From Hyalangium ruber (GTDB taxonomy: Bacteria > Myxococcota > Myxococcia > Myxococcales > Myxococcaceae), in the NCBI RefSeq assembly GCF_034259325.1, contig NZ_JAXIVS010000015.1:264144-328143 (forward strand): a stretch of 64,000 bases of DNA. Direction: 5' to 3'. Below are positions 1 through 8,572 of this stretch, piece by piece (within the stretch, counting starts at the first letter, position 1; each line of letters begins with the position of its first letter). The position numbers were made by a program, and so were the translations under genes. The notes under the pieces are model-generated. The model was not told the DNA's origin. It saw only the letters and a program-made list of their open reading frames with translations, and did not search any database.

Positions 1-434
1 TTCTCGCTCACCGTCGAGGAGCAGAGGATGACGCTGGAGCCCTGCCGGAGCAGCCCCGCCAGCTTCTGCACGGTGAAGAAGACGCCCTTCACGTTGGTGT
101 CGAACAGCTCGTCGTAGAACGCCTCGGTCACCTGCTCGAGTGTGGCGGACCATCCCCGGCCCGCGTTGGCGAACAGCACATCGACGTGCTCGAAGAGCTC
201 CCGGGCCCGCTGGGCCAGCGCGTCCAGGTCCTCCAGCTTGCGCACATCGGCACGTACGGGGATGGCCTGGGGCCCGAGCTCCCGGACGGCGGCGGCGAGG
301 TTCTCCTCGCTCTTGCCGGTGATGATCACCCGGGCGCCTTCCTGGATGAAAGCCCGTGCGGTGGCCAGGCCGATGCCAGTGCTTCCGCCGGTGATCACGG
401 CCGTCTTCTGGGCCAGTCGCTGCGTCGTGGACAT
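1..434 (-). CDS. SDR family oxidoreductase (3' end outside window)
   Basis: The first 144 codons of a short-chain dehydrogenase/reductase are visible; the gene runs off the left edge. The N-terminus reads MSTTQRLAQKTAVITGGSTG, which contains the Rossmann TGxxxGIG nucleotide-binding motif (TGGSTGIG). The NAG motif follows as FANAGRG near residue 90. The end of the visible part, SSVILCSSTVSE, holds the start of the SDR catalytic serine region; the YxxxK motif lies off the edge. It should reduce or oxidise a small alcohol or carbonyl substrate with NAD(P)H in the cytoplasm; the substrate cannot be inferred. It diverges from the NUDIX gene at 482 across a 47-base gap. A second SDR remnant at about 56.4 kb is not part of this gene. 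Confidence 0.9.
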   Translation of the reverse strand, partial: MSTTQRLAQKTAVITGGSTGIGLATARAFIQEGARVIITGKSEENLAAAVRELGPQAIPVRADVRKLEDLDALAQRARELFEHVDVLFANAGRGWSATLEQVTEAFYDELFDTNVKGVFFTVQKLAGLLRQGSSVILCSSTVSE

Positions 435-481
435 GATGAAGTGCTCCTTGTCAGCCCGGCTTGCGGTATGCACCGGACGCC

Positions 482-970
482 ATGCCCTATACCCCGATCA
501 TCGGAACCCTCGGCTATGTGATGTCTCCCGACGGCGAGCGCGTGCTGCTCATCCACCGCAACGCGCGCAAGGACGACGCGCACCTGGGCAAGTACAACGG
601 CCTGGGCGGGAAGATGCAGCCGGACGAGGATGTCGTCGCCTGCATGCGCCGCGAGATCCGCGAGGAGGCGAACATCGAATGCGTGGAGCTGACGCTGCGC
701 GGGACCATCAGCTGGCCGGGCTTCGGCCCCAAGGGCGAGGACTGGCTCGGCTTCGTCTTCCGGATCGATCGCTTCACGGGCACGCCGCTGGAGCGCAACG
801 CGGAGGGGGAATTGTCCTGGGTCCCCGTGAAGGACATCATGGGTCTGCCGCTGTGGGATGGTGACCGATACTTCCTGCCGCTGGTGTTCGACGCGGATCC
901 GCGCGCCTTCCACGGCGTCATGCCCTATGCACAAGGACGCGCGGTGAACTGGTCCTTCAGCCGGATATAA
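482..970 (+). CDS. NUDIX hydrolase, MutT / 8-oxo-dGTP diphosphatase-like
   Basis: A 162-residue protein with a complete NUDIX box: GKMQPDEDVVACMRREIREE, then ANI, fits G-x5-E-x7-R-E-U-x-E-E-x-G-U except that the last Gly is Asn. NUDIX enzymes cleave nucleoside diphosphates linked to another group. The N-terminal TLGYVMSPDGERVLLIHRN and the length resemble MutT-type 8-oxo-dGTP diphosphatases, so nucleotide-pool cleaning is the likeliest role (inference). An upstream in-frame ATG at 461 would add seven residues, but the ATG at 482 gives the usual MPYTPIIGTLGYV start. The gene stands alone, divergent from the SDR gene. Confidence 0.88.
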   Translation: MPYTPIIGTLGYVMSPDGERVLLIHRNARKDDAHLGKYNGLGGKMQPDEDVVACMRREIREEANIECVELTLRGTISWPGFGPKGEDWLGFVFRIDRFTGTPLERNAEGELSWVPVKDIMGLPLWDGDRYFLPLVFDADPRAFHGVMPYAQGRAVNWSFSRI

Positions 971-1081
971 AGAAACCGGGGGCGCTGATCAGCCCGGATC
1001 CGCCAGGATCGATACACCCCACTGGCGCACAACCCGGTGAGCTGTGTAGCTTTCGCCCCCGTCTTCCAGGAGGTTCCACCG

Positions 1082-1738
1082 GTGTTCTCCGGTCCCAGTT
1101 GGTTGGATTCGCTGATCAAGCGCTCAGGACTCACCGAGTTGGCGGGCGAGCTCAAGGCGCGGCTGTGGCGTGATCCGAAGGGCGAGCCCCTGGACAGCAT
1201 CCCCCCTGTACGTAGCGAGCATTCCCAGTCCTCTGCACCCGAGTCCATCATGCCCAAGAAGCCAGAAGCCAAGAGCAAGAAGACCTCCGCGACCCGTTCT
1301 CCGCGCGCCAAGACCCCGGCCCGTGCCGCCAAGAAGGCCGCGCCCGCCGCTCGGAAGGCCGCGCCCAAGCGCGCCGCGAAGTCGAGCCAGGGCCGTGGCG
1401 CGGGGAAGGCCGCGACCACCGAGGCCGTCACCCGGCTCGTGGAAGCTCTGCGGGCTCACCCGAACCAGAAGAGCCTGATCTCCGCCGGGCAGCAGCAGAA
1501 GGACCAGCTGCTGCGCTCGCTCATTCCGCTCTACCTGGCGCGCTCGCTGGACCTGGAGGTGACCTCCGGCACCACCTCGCGCTTCTGGGAGGAGCTCGGC
1601 GTCTCCTACGCCGCCCCCAACGCCGCCAAGGCCCTGCGCACGCACACCGGCTATGCCCAGGAGACCAAGAAGGGCAAGGCGATCACCTCGAAGGGCATCA
1701 AGTACGTCGAGCAGGCGGTCGCCCAGGCGCGCGCCTGA
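1082..1738 (+). CDS. Lys/Ala-rich histone H1-like protein with globular C-terminal domain
   Basis: The central part (from the Met at 1250) is a basic Lys/Ala/Pro-rich tail with repeats such as ARAAKKAAPAARKAAPKRAA, typical of bacterial H1-like DNA-binding proteins. A folded region of about 100 residues follows (EAVTRLVEALRAHPNQKSL to the end). The start is uncertain. The GTG at 1082 has a strong AGGAGG at 1068-1073 with 8-base spacing and gives 218 residues. The internal ATG at 1250 gives 162 residues with the basic tail at the N-terminus but no clear ribosome site. The extra 56 residues are not basic (FSGPSWLDSLIKRSG...). A nucleoid-associated or DNA-compacting role is inferred from composition only. 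A terminator-like hairpin follows the stop. Confidence 0.7.
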   Translation: MFSGPSWLDSLIKRSGLTELAGELKARLWRDPKGEPLDSIPPVRSEHSQSSAPESIMPKKPEAKSKKTSATRSPRAKTPARAAKKAAPAARKAAPKRAAKSSQGRGAGKAATTEAVTRLVEALRAHPNQKSLISAGQQQKDQLLRSLIPLYLARSLDLEVTSGTTSRFWEELGVSYAAPNAAKALRTHTGYAQETKKGKAITSKGIKYVEQAVAQARA

Positions 1739-1759
1739 GCCCCTCGCCGTGAAGCGGCG

Positions 1760-1790
1760 GCCCTCCGTTCCTCGAGCCAGGACGGAGGGC
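1760..1790 (+). terminator. Rho-independent terminator-like hairpin
   Basis: GCCCTCCGT (1760-1768) pairs with ACGGAGGGC (1782-1790), a 9-bp GC-rich stem with a 13-base loop, starting 21 bases after the stop codon of the H1-like gene. No clear T-run follows, as is common in very high-GC genomes. Confidence 0.5.
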
Positions 1791-1810
1791 GCGCCTCTCG
1801 AAGGTCAGAC

Positions 1811-1840
1811 CTGAACTCGGGGACGCGTGTGTAAGTTCAG
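1811..1840 (+). promoter_or_regulatory. Inverted repeat in the leuS leader
   Basis: CTGAACT (1811-1817) and AGTTCAG (1834-1840) are perfect 7-bp arms separated by 16 bases. The second arm ends only 6 bases before the leuS ATG, so a stem or a bound protein could cover the ribosome-binding region. No T-box features are seen, and the role is unknown. Confidence 0.35.
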
Positions 1841-1846
1841 ATCCCC

Positions 1847-4339
1847 ATGTCATCCTTCGATTCTCGGACGAATGATCGGAAGTGGCAGGAGCGGTGGGAG
1901 CAGGCTGGCGTCTTCCGCGCCACGCTCCACCCGAACCGGCCCAAGGCGTACATCCTGGACATGTTCCCCTATCCCTCCGGCGCCGGCCTCCACGTGGGCC
2001 ACCCCGAGGGATACACGGCGACGGACATCATCGCCCGGTGGCGTCGGATGCAGGGCTGGGACGTGCTCCACCCCATGGGCTGGGATGCCTTCGGGCTGCC
2101 CGCCGAGAACTACGCCATCTCCACCGGCGTCCACCCGGCGAAGACCACCGCCGCGGCGATCCGCACCTTCAAGCAACAGATCCAGGCGCTGGGCCTGTCC
2201 TATGACTGGGAGCGGGAGTTGTCGACGACGTCCCCCGAGTACTTCCGGTGGACGCAGTGGATCTTCCTGAAGCTGCACGAGCGCGGGCTGGCCTACCAGG
2301 CGATGGTGCCCATCAACTGGTGCCCGAAGGACCTGACGGGGCTGGCCAACGAAGAGGTCCACAACGGCAAGTGCGAGCGGTGCGGCACTCCCGTGGAGCG
2401 GCGCGACATGCGCCAGTGGATGCTGAAGATCACCGCCTACGGTGACCGCTTGGTGGATGACCTGGAGGGGTTGGACTGGCCGGAGTCCACCCTGGCCATG
2501 CAGCGCAACTGGATTGGCCGCTCCGTGGGGGCGGAGATCGAGTTCCCCACGCCGGCGGGCCCGGTCAGGGTCTTCACCACGCGGCCGGATACGTTGTTCG
2601 GCGCCACGTACCTGGTGCTGTCGCCGGAGCACCCGCTGGTCCCCGCTTTGACGACGCCCGAGCAGCGGGCTTCGGTGGAGGCGTACCGCCAGGCCTCACG
2701 TGCCAAGAGCGACATGGAGCGCACGGACCAGACGCGGGTGAAGACGGGCGTGGCCACGGGCGCCATGGCCACCCACCCCGCCACGGGCCAGGGCATCCCC
2801 ATCTGGATCGCGGACTACGTGCTGGCGGGCTACGGCACGGGCGCCATCATGGCGGTGCCCGCGCATGACGAGCGTGACCACGCGTTCGCTCGTACGTTCG
2901 GGCTGCCCATCGTCGAGGTGGTGCGCGGAGGGCAGGACGTCCAGACCGAGCCATTCACCGGCGAGGGCGTAGCGGTGAATTCGCCTGCTGTGGAGGGCCT
3001 GCCGACCCACGAGGCGAAGGAGAAGATGATCGCCTGGATCCAGGAACGGGGCGTGGGCAAGGCGACCACCACCTACCGCCTGCGCGATTGGGTCTTCTCC
3101 CGGCAGCGGTACTGGGGCGAGCCGATCCCCATCATCCACTGTCAGCGCGGATGTGGCGCCGTCCCGGTACCCGAGGACCAGCTGCCCGTCACCCTGCCCG
3201 ACGTGGAACGCTATGAGCCTTCGGGCACGGGCGAGTCCCCGCTGGCGGCGATGCGACACTGGGTGGAGACGACGTGCCCCCAGTGTGGAGGTCCCGCCGA
3301 GCGTGAGACCAACACCATGCCCAACTGGGCGGGCTCGTGCTGGTACTACCTGCGCTTCACGGATCCTCGGAATGCGCAGGCCCCGTTCAACCGGAAGGCA
3401 GCCGACGCCTGGTTGCCAGTGGACTTGTATGTCGGTGGCACCGAACACGCCGTGCTGCACCTGCTGTACGCGCGCTTCTGGCACAAGTTCCTGTTCGACT
3501 TGGGGCTGCTGTCCACTCGAGAGCCGTTCCAGAAGCTGCGCCACCAGGGAATGGTGCTGGCCTACAGCTACCAGGACTCGCAGGGCCGCTATCGCGGCTA
3601 CGACGAGATCGACCTGAGCACGGAGCCACCCACGCTGAAGGAGGACGGCTCTTCGCTGGCGTCGCGGATCGAGAAAATGTCGAAGTCGAAGAAGAACGTC
3701 ATCAACCCGGACGAGGTCGTCGAGCGCTACGGCGCGGATGGGTTGCGACTGTACGAGATGTTCATGGGCGACTTCGAGCTGAGCAAGCCCTGGGACGTGC
3801 GCGGCATCGAGGGCGTCAGCCGGTTCCTGGGACGCGTCTGGCGGCTGGTAGATGAGTGGGCCGCCGCCAAGGCACCCTCAGACGATCCGCACCTGCGCTT
3901 GCGCCACGCCACCATCCAGGCAGTCGGCGAGCGCATCGAGCTGTTCAAGTTCAACACGGCCATCTCCAGCCTGATGGAGTACGTGGGCGAGCTGGTCCAC
4001 GGTGCCACGCGAGCCGATCTGGAAACGTTGACGTTGTTGCTGTCCCCCTTCGCGCCGCATACGGCCGAGGCGATGTGGGAACGACTGGGGCATGCGCCCT
4101 TCGCGTGTACCCAGCCCTGGCCCACGTTCGACCCAGCGCTGACCGTCAAGGAGTCCGTGACGGTGGCGGTGCAGGTGAACGGAAAGCTGCGGGCCACCTT
4201 CGACGTGCCTCGCGGTACTCCGGACGAGGCGCTGAAGGCCCGCGCGCTGGAGCTGGTACCGGTCCAGCGACACCTCGAGGGCAAGGTCCCCAAGCGGATC
4301 ATCGTGGTGCGGGGTACGCTCGTGAATGTCGTCGTCTGA
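1847..4339 (+). CDS. leuS: Leucine--tRNA ligase
   Basis: An 830-residue class Ia aminoacyl-tRNA synthetase that attaches leucine to tRNA-Leu in the cytoplasm. The HIGH motif appears as HVGH at residues 49-52, after MFPYPSGAGL, which is diagnostic for LeuRS. KMSKS is at residues 610-614. The inserted editing (CP1) domain between them has the TRPDTLFG signature, and the WCPKD and CERC/CPQC zinc-type cysteines are present. The anticodon-binding and C-terminal domains are complete, ending in RGTLVNVVV. Length matches bacterial LeuRS. The ATG at 1847 is the only good start. The gene stands alone and converges on the kinase gene, with 113 bases between the stops and nothing recognisable there. Confidence 0.98.
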   Translation: MSSFDSRTNDRKWQERWEQAGVFRATLHPNRPKAYILDMFPYPSGAGLHVGHPEGYTATDIIARWRRMQGWDVLHPMGWDAFGLPAENYAISTGVHPAKTTAAAIRTFKQQIQALGLSYDWERELSTTSPEYFRWTQWIFLKLHERGLAYQAMVPINWCPKDLTGLANEEVHNGKCERCGTPVERRDMRQWMLKITAYGDRLVDDLEGLDWPESTLAMQRNWIGRSVGAEIEFPTPAGPVRVFTTRPDTLFGATYLVLSPEHPLVPALTTPEQRASVEAYRQASRAKSDMERTDQTRVKTGVATGAMATHPATGQGIPIWIADYVLAGYGTGAIMAVPAHDERDHAFARTFGLPIVEVVRGGQDVQTEPFTGEGVAVNSPAVEGLPTHEAKEKMIAWIQERGVGKATTTYRLRDWVFSRQRYWGEPIPIIHCQRGCGAVPVPEDQLPVTLPDVERYEPSGTGESPLAAMRHWVETTCPQCGGPAERETNTMPNWAGSCWYYLRFTDPRNAQAPFNRKAADAWLPVDLYVGGTEHAVLHLLYARFWHKFLFDLGLLSTREPFQKLRHQGMVLAYSYQDSQGRYRGYDEIDLSTEPPTLKEDGSSLASRIEKMSKSKKNVINPDEVVERYGADGLRLYEMFMGDFELSKPWDVRGIEGVSRFLGRVWRLVDEWAAAKAPSDDPHLRLRHATIQAVGERIELFKFNTAISSLMEYVGELVHGATRADLETLTLLLSPFAPHTAEAMWERLGHAPFACTQPWPTFDPALTVKESVTVAVQVNGKLRATFDVPRGTPDEALKARALELVPVQRHLEGKVPKRIIVVRGTLVNVVV

Positions 4340-4452
4340 GCACCTGAGCTCGATAGGATTGCCATGACTCACCACAACGAGACCTGCCTGGCCTCATGGC
4401 ATGGCGCGAGAGCATTGGTGTCAGGGCCGTAACCTACAGCCGCTGTCCCCCC

Positions 4453-7400
4453 TCATGCGTCACCAAGCGCCTCGAGCCCCAGCCCCGCTGCTCGCACTGC
4501 CTCTTCGCCGAGCCAGTCCCTGGCCAGCGCCAGCAGCCGGGCGTGGTTCGGCACCTGGGTGAGGTACCGCGCGCGCGTGGCGGCGTCGGGCAGATCCTCC
4601 ACGCGCGGGCGCAACCGGGAGAGCGTGGTCCGTAGCATCTCCCGCGCGGACTGAGGCTGGCCCGTGGCCTCGCGCGCCTCCGCCACAGCCAGGCGCAGGT
4701 CGATCTCGCCAAACCCCGCCATTCCAATCCGCTCGAACAACTGGAGGGCCGCCTCGGCCACTTCGAGCGCCTCCCTGGACCGCCCCAGCGCGAGGAGGGT
4801 CTGAACGTGCAGCGCGTGGAACTCCCAGGAGCTCGTCGGGAACGGCCGCAACAACTCGCAAGCGGTGCGGGCCTCAGCCTCCGCGACCTCGAGATCGCCG
4901 CGATGGAGCGCCAGCTCGGCGAGCACCCCATGGGCGGGCCCCAGGAGCGACATGTTGTTCGCGGCAATGACGGCCCGCGTGAGCTGCTCGGACTCCTCGA
5001 GCTGAGCGGGCGCTGCCACCCGGCAGAGGAGCCGCGCGAGGAACAGCCGTGCGTACGTGAGCGACATCGCCTCGCCCCGCCGCTCGGCCACCGCCAGGTT
5101 CTCCCGCAGCACCGCCTCCGCCCCCGTGTAGTCGCCCAGATCCGTGAGCGCCTTGCCCTGGTAGCCCCCAACAATGCAGCGCTGCCGCCAGAGCTCGGCC
5201 TGCTCGGCGTAGCGCACGGACTCCGCGTCGGCCTGGGCGCAGGACCACGGCGCCTGCTCACCGATGTGATAGTGGTTGGCTTCACACCCCCGGACGTAGG
5301 ACCTCGTGCTGAAATCCCGTGCGTCCAGGTGGACGCTCTCCGCGCGTACCCGCGCAAACAGGTCGTACGCGAGGTCCTTCGCGCCGGTGAGTTCGAGGAC
5401 GGCGAACAGCCACGTGGCGGACCGGATGTATTCCCCCCGCGCCTCGGAGTTCGGAGGCACCTCCAGGAAGCGCCGCGTATGGACCAGGACGGCCTCTGGC
5501 TGCGAGAGGATGAGCGCCTGAAAAAGGTGGTGGTACGTCATGTACCAGCGCCGGCTCCCCGCCGGGAGCAGCTCCAGCGCCTCCACGGAGAGCGCCACGG
5601 CCTCCGAATACTGCTCGCGGCCCACGTGGGCGCTGGCCTTCAGGCTCAGCAACGCGCCCCGCTGCTCGCCCACCGGGTCGCAGCTCAGGCCCCGCTCGGT
5701 GCAGGACAGGATCGCCTCGGCGTCATCGGCCTCGGAGGCCCGCTCGGCGGCACGCACGTAGTACACCACCGCCCGCTCCGGCTCCCCGCCCCGCTCGAAG
5801 TGCGTCGCGAGCGCCAGCGCATCACTCTCCCCTCGCTGCTCGAGCCACTCTCCCGCGAGCCGGTGCCCGAGCCGCCGATCTTCCTCGGTCAGCAGCGCAT
5901 AGGCCCCCTCCCGGAGCAGTGCATGCCGGAAGGTGAACTCCGTCTCACCCGGGAAGCGGCTCTCCTCCCGACGCACGAGCAGCTCCCGCTGGGCCAGGAG
6001 CAGAAGCCAGTCAAACGCCTGGTTCGTGCGCATGCCTCCGAGCAGGGCCACCGTGGCGCCCTTCCAGAAGACCTCGCCGAAGATGCTGGCGGCCCGGAGC
6101 ACCCGCCGCGCGTCAGGCTCCAACGCCGCCAGCCGCGACTGCACCATGGCGACGACCGTGTCCGGCAGCGCGCTCTTGCCCTCGGCCACGGCGCGGATCA
6201 GCTCCTCCAGGTAGAAGGCATTGCCCTCCGACAGCTCGATGAGCCGCTCGAGGGTTTGGTCCGCGAACTCCTCTCCGAGGACCGACCGCGCCAGCCGCTC
6301 GCTCGCCCTGCGCGACAACGAGCGCAGGCGGACTTCCTGCAAGTCCCGCTCGCTCCAGAGCCGGGGGAAGCGCGCGTGGACCTCGGGCCTCGCCAGGCCC
6401 AGCACGAAGACGGCCCGGTCCCTCGCCTTCAGGAGTCCCTGATCCACGAAGCGCATGCTCGCGGTGTCTCCCCAGTGCAGATCATCGAGGATGAGCACCA
6501 CCGGGTGCGCCGCGCTCTCGAGCAGCAGGAAGTCCTCGAAGGCCTGGTGGAGCTGCGTGGCCATGAGCTGCACGTCCTGCCGCGCGGCGGCCAGTTGGGG
6601 GCTGACGGGCTCCGGGAAAGGGACACCCACCAGCTCACCGAGGAACTCGCGGAGCCGCTGTCCTCTGGCTGACGCCACGTCCTCGGTGAAGCGGGCCCGC
6701 AGCCTCTCGCGCCACGCCTCGGGGGGCTCGCTGCCCGGCAACCCCAGCGCACCGCGCAGCACCTGGCCCAGCAGGTACAGCGAGGAGCCCGCGTGCGAAG
6801 AGTCGGCCCTGCCAAACCAGATCGCCGCCTCCGGAGCCCGCCGCCGGATCGACTGGATGAACTCGCGGGCCAGCCGCGACTTGCCCATCCCCACGGGCGC
6901 CGTGACCAGGAAGACCTGCGCCGAGACCTCCTCCATACAGGTGTCAAAGGCCTGCTCGAGCATCCGCAGCTCGATCTCCCGGCCCACGCAGGGCGTGGGC
7001 TTACCGAGCAGGGTCCGCGCCGCCTCGGCCCGGTCGCGCTCGCCCCAGAGCTCGGGTCCCCCCTCACCCTCGCGCCACTCGAAGCGTGCGTCGAGCAGCG
7101 CCGCCGTCATCGCGTCGATGGCCACGGGCCGAGGGCCCGAGGCCCGCGCCTCGTCGCATTGAGCGAGCCGTTGGGCCGCCCGCTCGATCGCCTCACCGAG
7201 CGCGGTGGCCTTGCGCGTCGCGCCACGGCCCGTGGCCAGGGCGATGGGAGCCTCCGCATGGTGCGCCCGGAGGGCGAACGCGAACCGCGCCGCGAGCGCG
7301 ACATGGTCCTTGACGACGCCAGGGCCCCCAAAGGTGATGGCGATCGAACCATCCGCGAGGCGCTCCTGGCGGCCCCCCACCTCCTCGGCGGTGCTCCACA

Positions 7401-8367
7401 CCTCCGCCGGGATGCTCCAGCCATCCACCGGCTGCGCTCCGGTCCTGCCGCGGCCAATCATCACCACCGATACCATCCGCTGCTCGTCCTCGGTGAGCGA
7501 GCCCGGAGGCGGAAGAGAGGGTGGCACGCGGTCCGAAGGCGCGGAGCCGCCCACGAGCGCCTCGAGCTCCGTGAGATCCGCGAGCAGCGCCATGCCATCC
7601 TGAGGCCGTGCCGTGGGCTCCTTGGCGAGCATCCGCGAGACGAGCGCGGAGAGTTCTGGGGCCACATCCGGGCGATAGGTCTCCAGCACCGGGGCCTCCA
7701 TGAAGATGACCTTGGCCAGGATGGCGACCATGTGCTGGCCCTCGAAGGGGGGCCTTCCCGCGAGCAGCTCGAAGAGCACGCAGCCCAGCGAGAAGATGTC
7801 GAGCGCGGGCGTGAGCTTCTCGTCCCCCCGCGCCTGCTCCGGAGCCATGTACCCAGGCGTCCCCAGGGGCGTGCCCGTCTGGGTCATCCGCGTCTGACCG
7901 AGAAACCGTGCGATGCCGAAGTCCAGCAGCCGGGTCCGGCTGACGTCGTCATTCTCGATGAAGAGGTTGGCCGGCTTGATGTCGCGGTGGATCAGCCCCA
8001 GGGAATGGGCCTCTCCCAGCGCGCTGGCCACGCGCTTGGCGAGGACCAGCACCTCCTCGACGCTGAGCCGCCGCCGGAGCAGCAGCGTGGCGAGATCCTC
8101 CCCCTCGAGCCACTCCATGGCGAGGTAGGGAAGGCCCTCTTCGGTGACTCCGTAGGCGGCGGGCCGGACGATCGCGGGATGATGCAGCTGCGCGAGCGTG
8201 CGTGCCTCCTGCTCGAACCGTTCCCGATCCGAGGCATCGCGCAGGAACTTGAGGGCGACGAGACGACCGGTCTCCGTGTCGAGGCCCTGGAAGATCTCGC
8301 CCATTCCCCCCAAGCCCGCGCGCCTCTTGAGCTCGAAGCGTCCAGCGATGAGGGCTCCAGGGCGCAT
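4453..8367 (-). CDS. Ser/Thr protein kinase - pseudo-cyclase - AAA ATPase - TPR fusion
   Basis: A 1304-residue signalling protein. Residues 1-265 form a complete Hanks-type kinase: Gly-rich loop LGGMGEIFQG, Lys40 in VALK, HRDIKPAN at 127-134, DFG at 149-151, and APE after GTPGYM. Residues about 298-450 look like a class III nucleotide cyclase fold (LADGSIAITFGGP, CDEARASGPRPVAID) but lack the metal-binding aspartates. Residues about 455-820 are an AAA/STAND ATPase with Walker A APVGMGKSR (Lys496) and Walker B VVLILDDLHWGD. The remainder is TPR-like helical repeats. The architecture matches the kinase/cyclase-AAA fusions common in myxobacteria (sometimes annotated TOMM-system kinase/cyclase). 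No membrane segment is seen. It diverges from the esterase at 8573. Partners are unknown. Confidence 0.93.
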   Translation of the reverse strand: MRPGALIAGRFELKRRAGLGGMGEIFQGLDTETGRLVALKFLRDASDRERFEQEARTLAQLHHPAIVRPAAYGVTEEGLPYLAMEWLEGEDLATLLLRRRLSVEEVLVLAKRVASALGEAHSLGLIHRDIKPANLFIENDDVSRTRLLDFGIARFLGQTRMTQTGTPLGTPGYMAPEQARGDEKLTPALDIFSLGCVLFELLAGRPPFEGQHMVAILAKVIFMEAPVLETYRPDVAPELSALVSRMLAKEPTARPQDGMALLADLTELEALVGGSAPSDRVPPSLPPPGSLTEDEQRMVSVVMIGRGRTGAQPVDGWSIPAEVWSTAEEVGGRQERLADGSIAITFGGPGVVKDHVALAARFAFALRAHHAEAPIALATGRGATRKATALGEAIERAAQRLAQCDEARASGPRPVAIDAMTAALLDARFEWREGEGGPELWGERDRAEAARTLLGKPTPCVGREIELRMLEQAFDTCMEEVSAQVFLVTAPVGMGKSRLAREFIQSIRRRAPEAAIWFGRADSSHAGSSLYLLGQVLRGALGLPGSEPPEAWRERLRARFTEDVASARGQRLREFLGELVGVPFPEPVSPQLAAARQDVQLMATQLHQAFEDFLLLESAAHPVVLILDDLHWGDTASMRFVDQGLLKARDRAVFVLGLARPEVHARFPRLWSERDLQEVRLRSLSRRASERLARSVLGEEFADQTLERLIELSEGNAFYLEELIRAVAEGKSALPDTVVAMVQSRLAALEPDARRVLRAASIFGEVFWKGATVALLGGMRTNQAFDWLLLLAQRELLVRREESRFPGETEFTFRHALLREGAYALLTEEDRRLGHRLAGEWLEQRGESDALALATHFERGGEPERAVVYYVRAAERASEADDAEAILSCTERGLSCDPVGEQRGALLSLKASAHVGREQYSEAVALSVEALELLPAGSRRWYMTYHHLFQALILSQPEAVLVHTRRFLEVPPNSEARGEYIRSATWLFAVLELTGAKDLAYDLFARVRAESVHLDARDFSTRSYVRGCEANHYHIGEQAPWSCAQADAESVRYAEQAELWRQRCIVGGYQGKALTDLGDYTGAEAVLRENLAVAERRGEAMSLTYARLFLARLLCRVAAPAQLEESEQLTRAVIAANNMSLLGPAHGVLAELALHRGDLEVAEAEARTACELLRPFPTSSWEFHALHVQTLLALGRSREALEVAEAALQLFERIGMAGFGEIDLRLAVAEAREATGQPQSAREMLRTTLSRLRPRVEDLPDAATRARYLTQVPNHARLLALARDWLGEEAVRAAGLGLEALGDA

Positions 8368-8572
8368 GGAGGACTCATCCTGTGTCCGGGATCGACCTGG
8401 GACAAGTTACGATCCCGCGAGCGAGCACCGGACTGTTGTCGACCCACCTGCACATCGCTCTCCGGACGGATGGATTGTGGATTCCCACGCCCTCCAGGCG
8501 GGCATACTGCGCGATGGGTGAGCGGGCGACGCTTCTCCCCTCTTCTCCGCGCTCCCCCATGAATCGAGGTCG

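Noticed and set aside
4807..6672. 621-codon frame opposite the kinase fusion
   Set aside because: Shadow frame over conserved AAA and TPR coding sequence; no recognisable motif.
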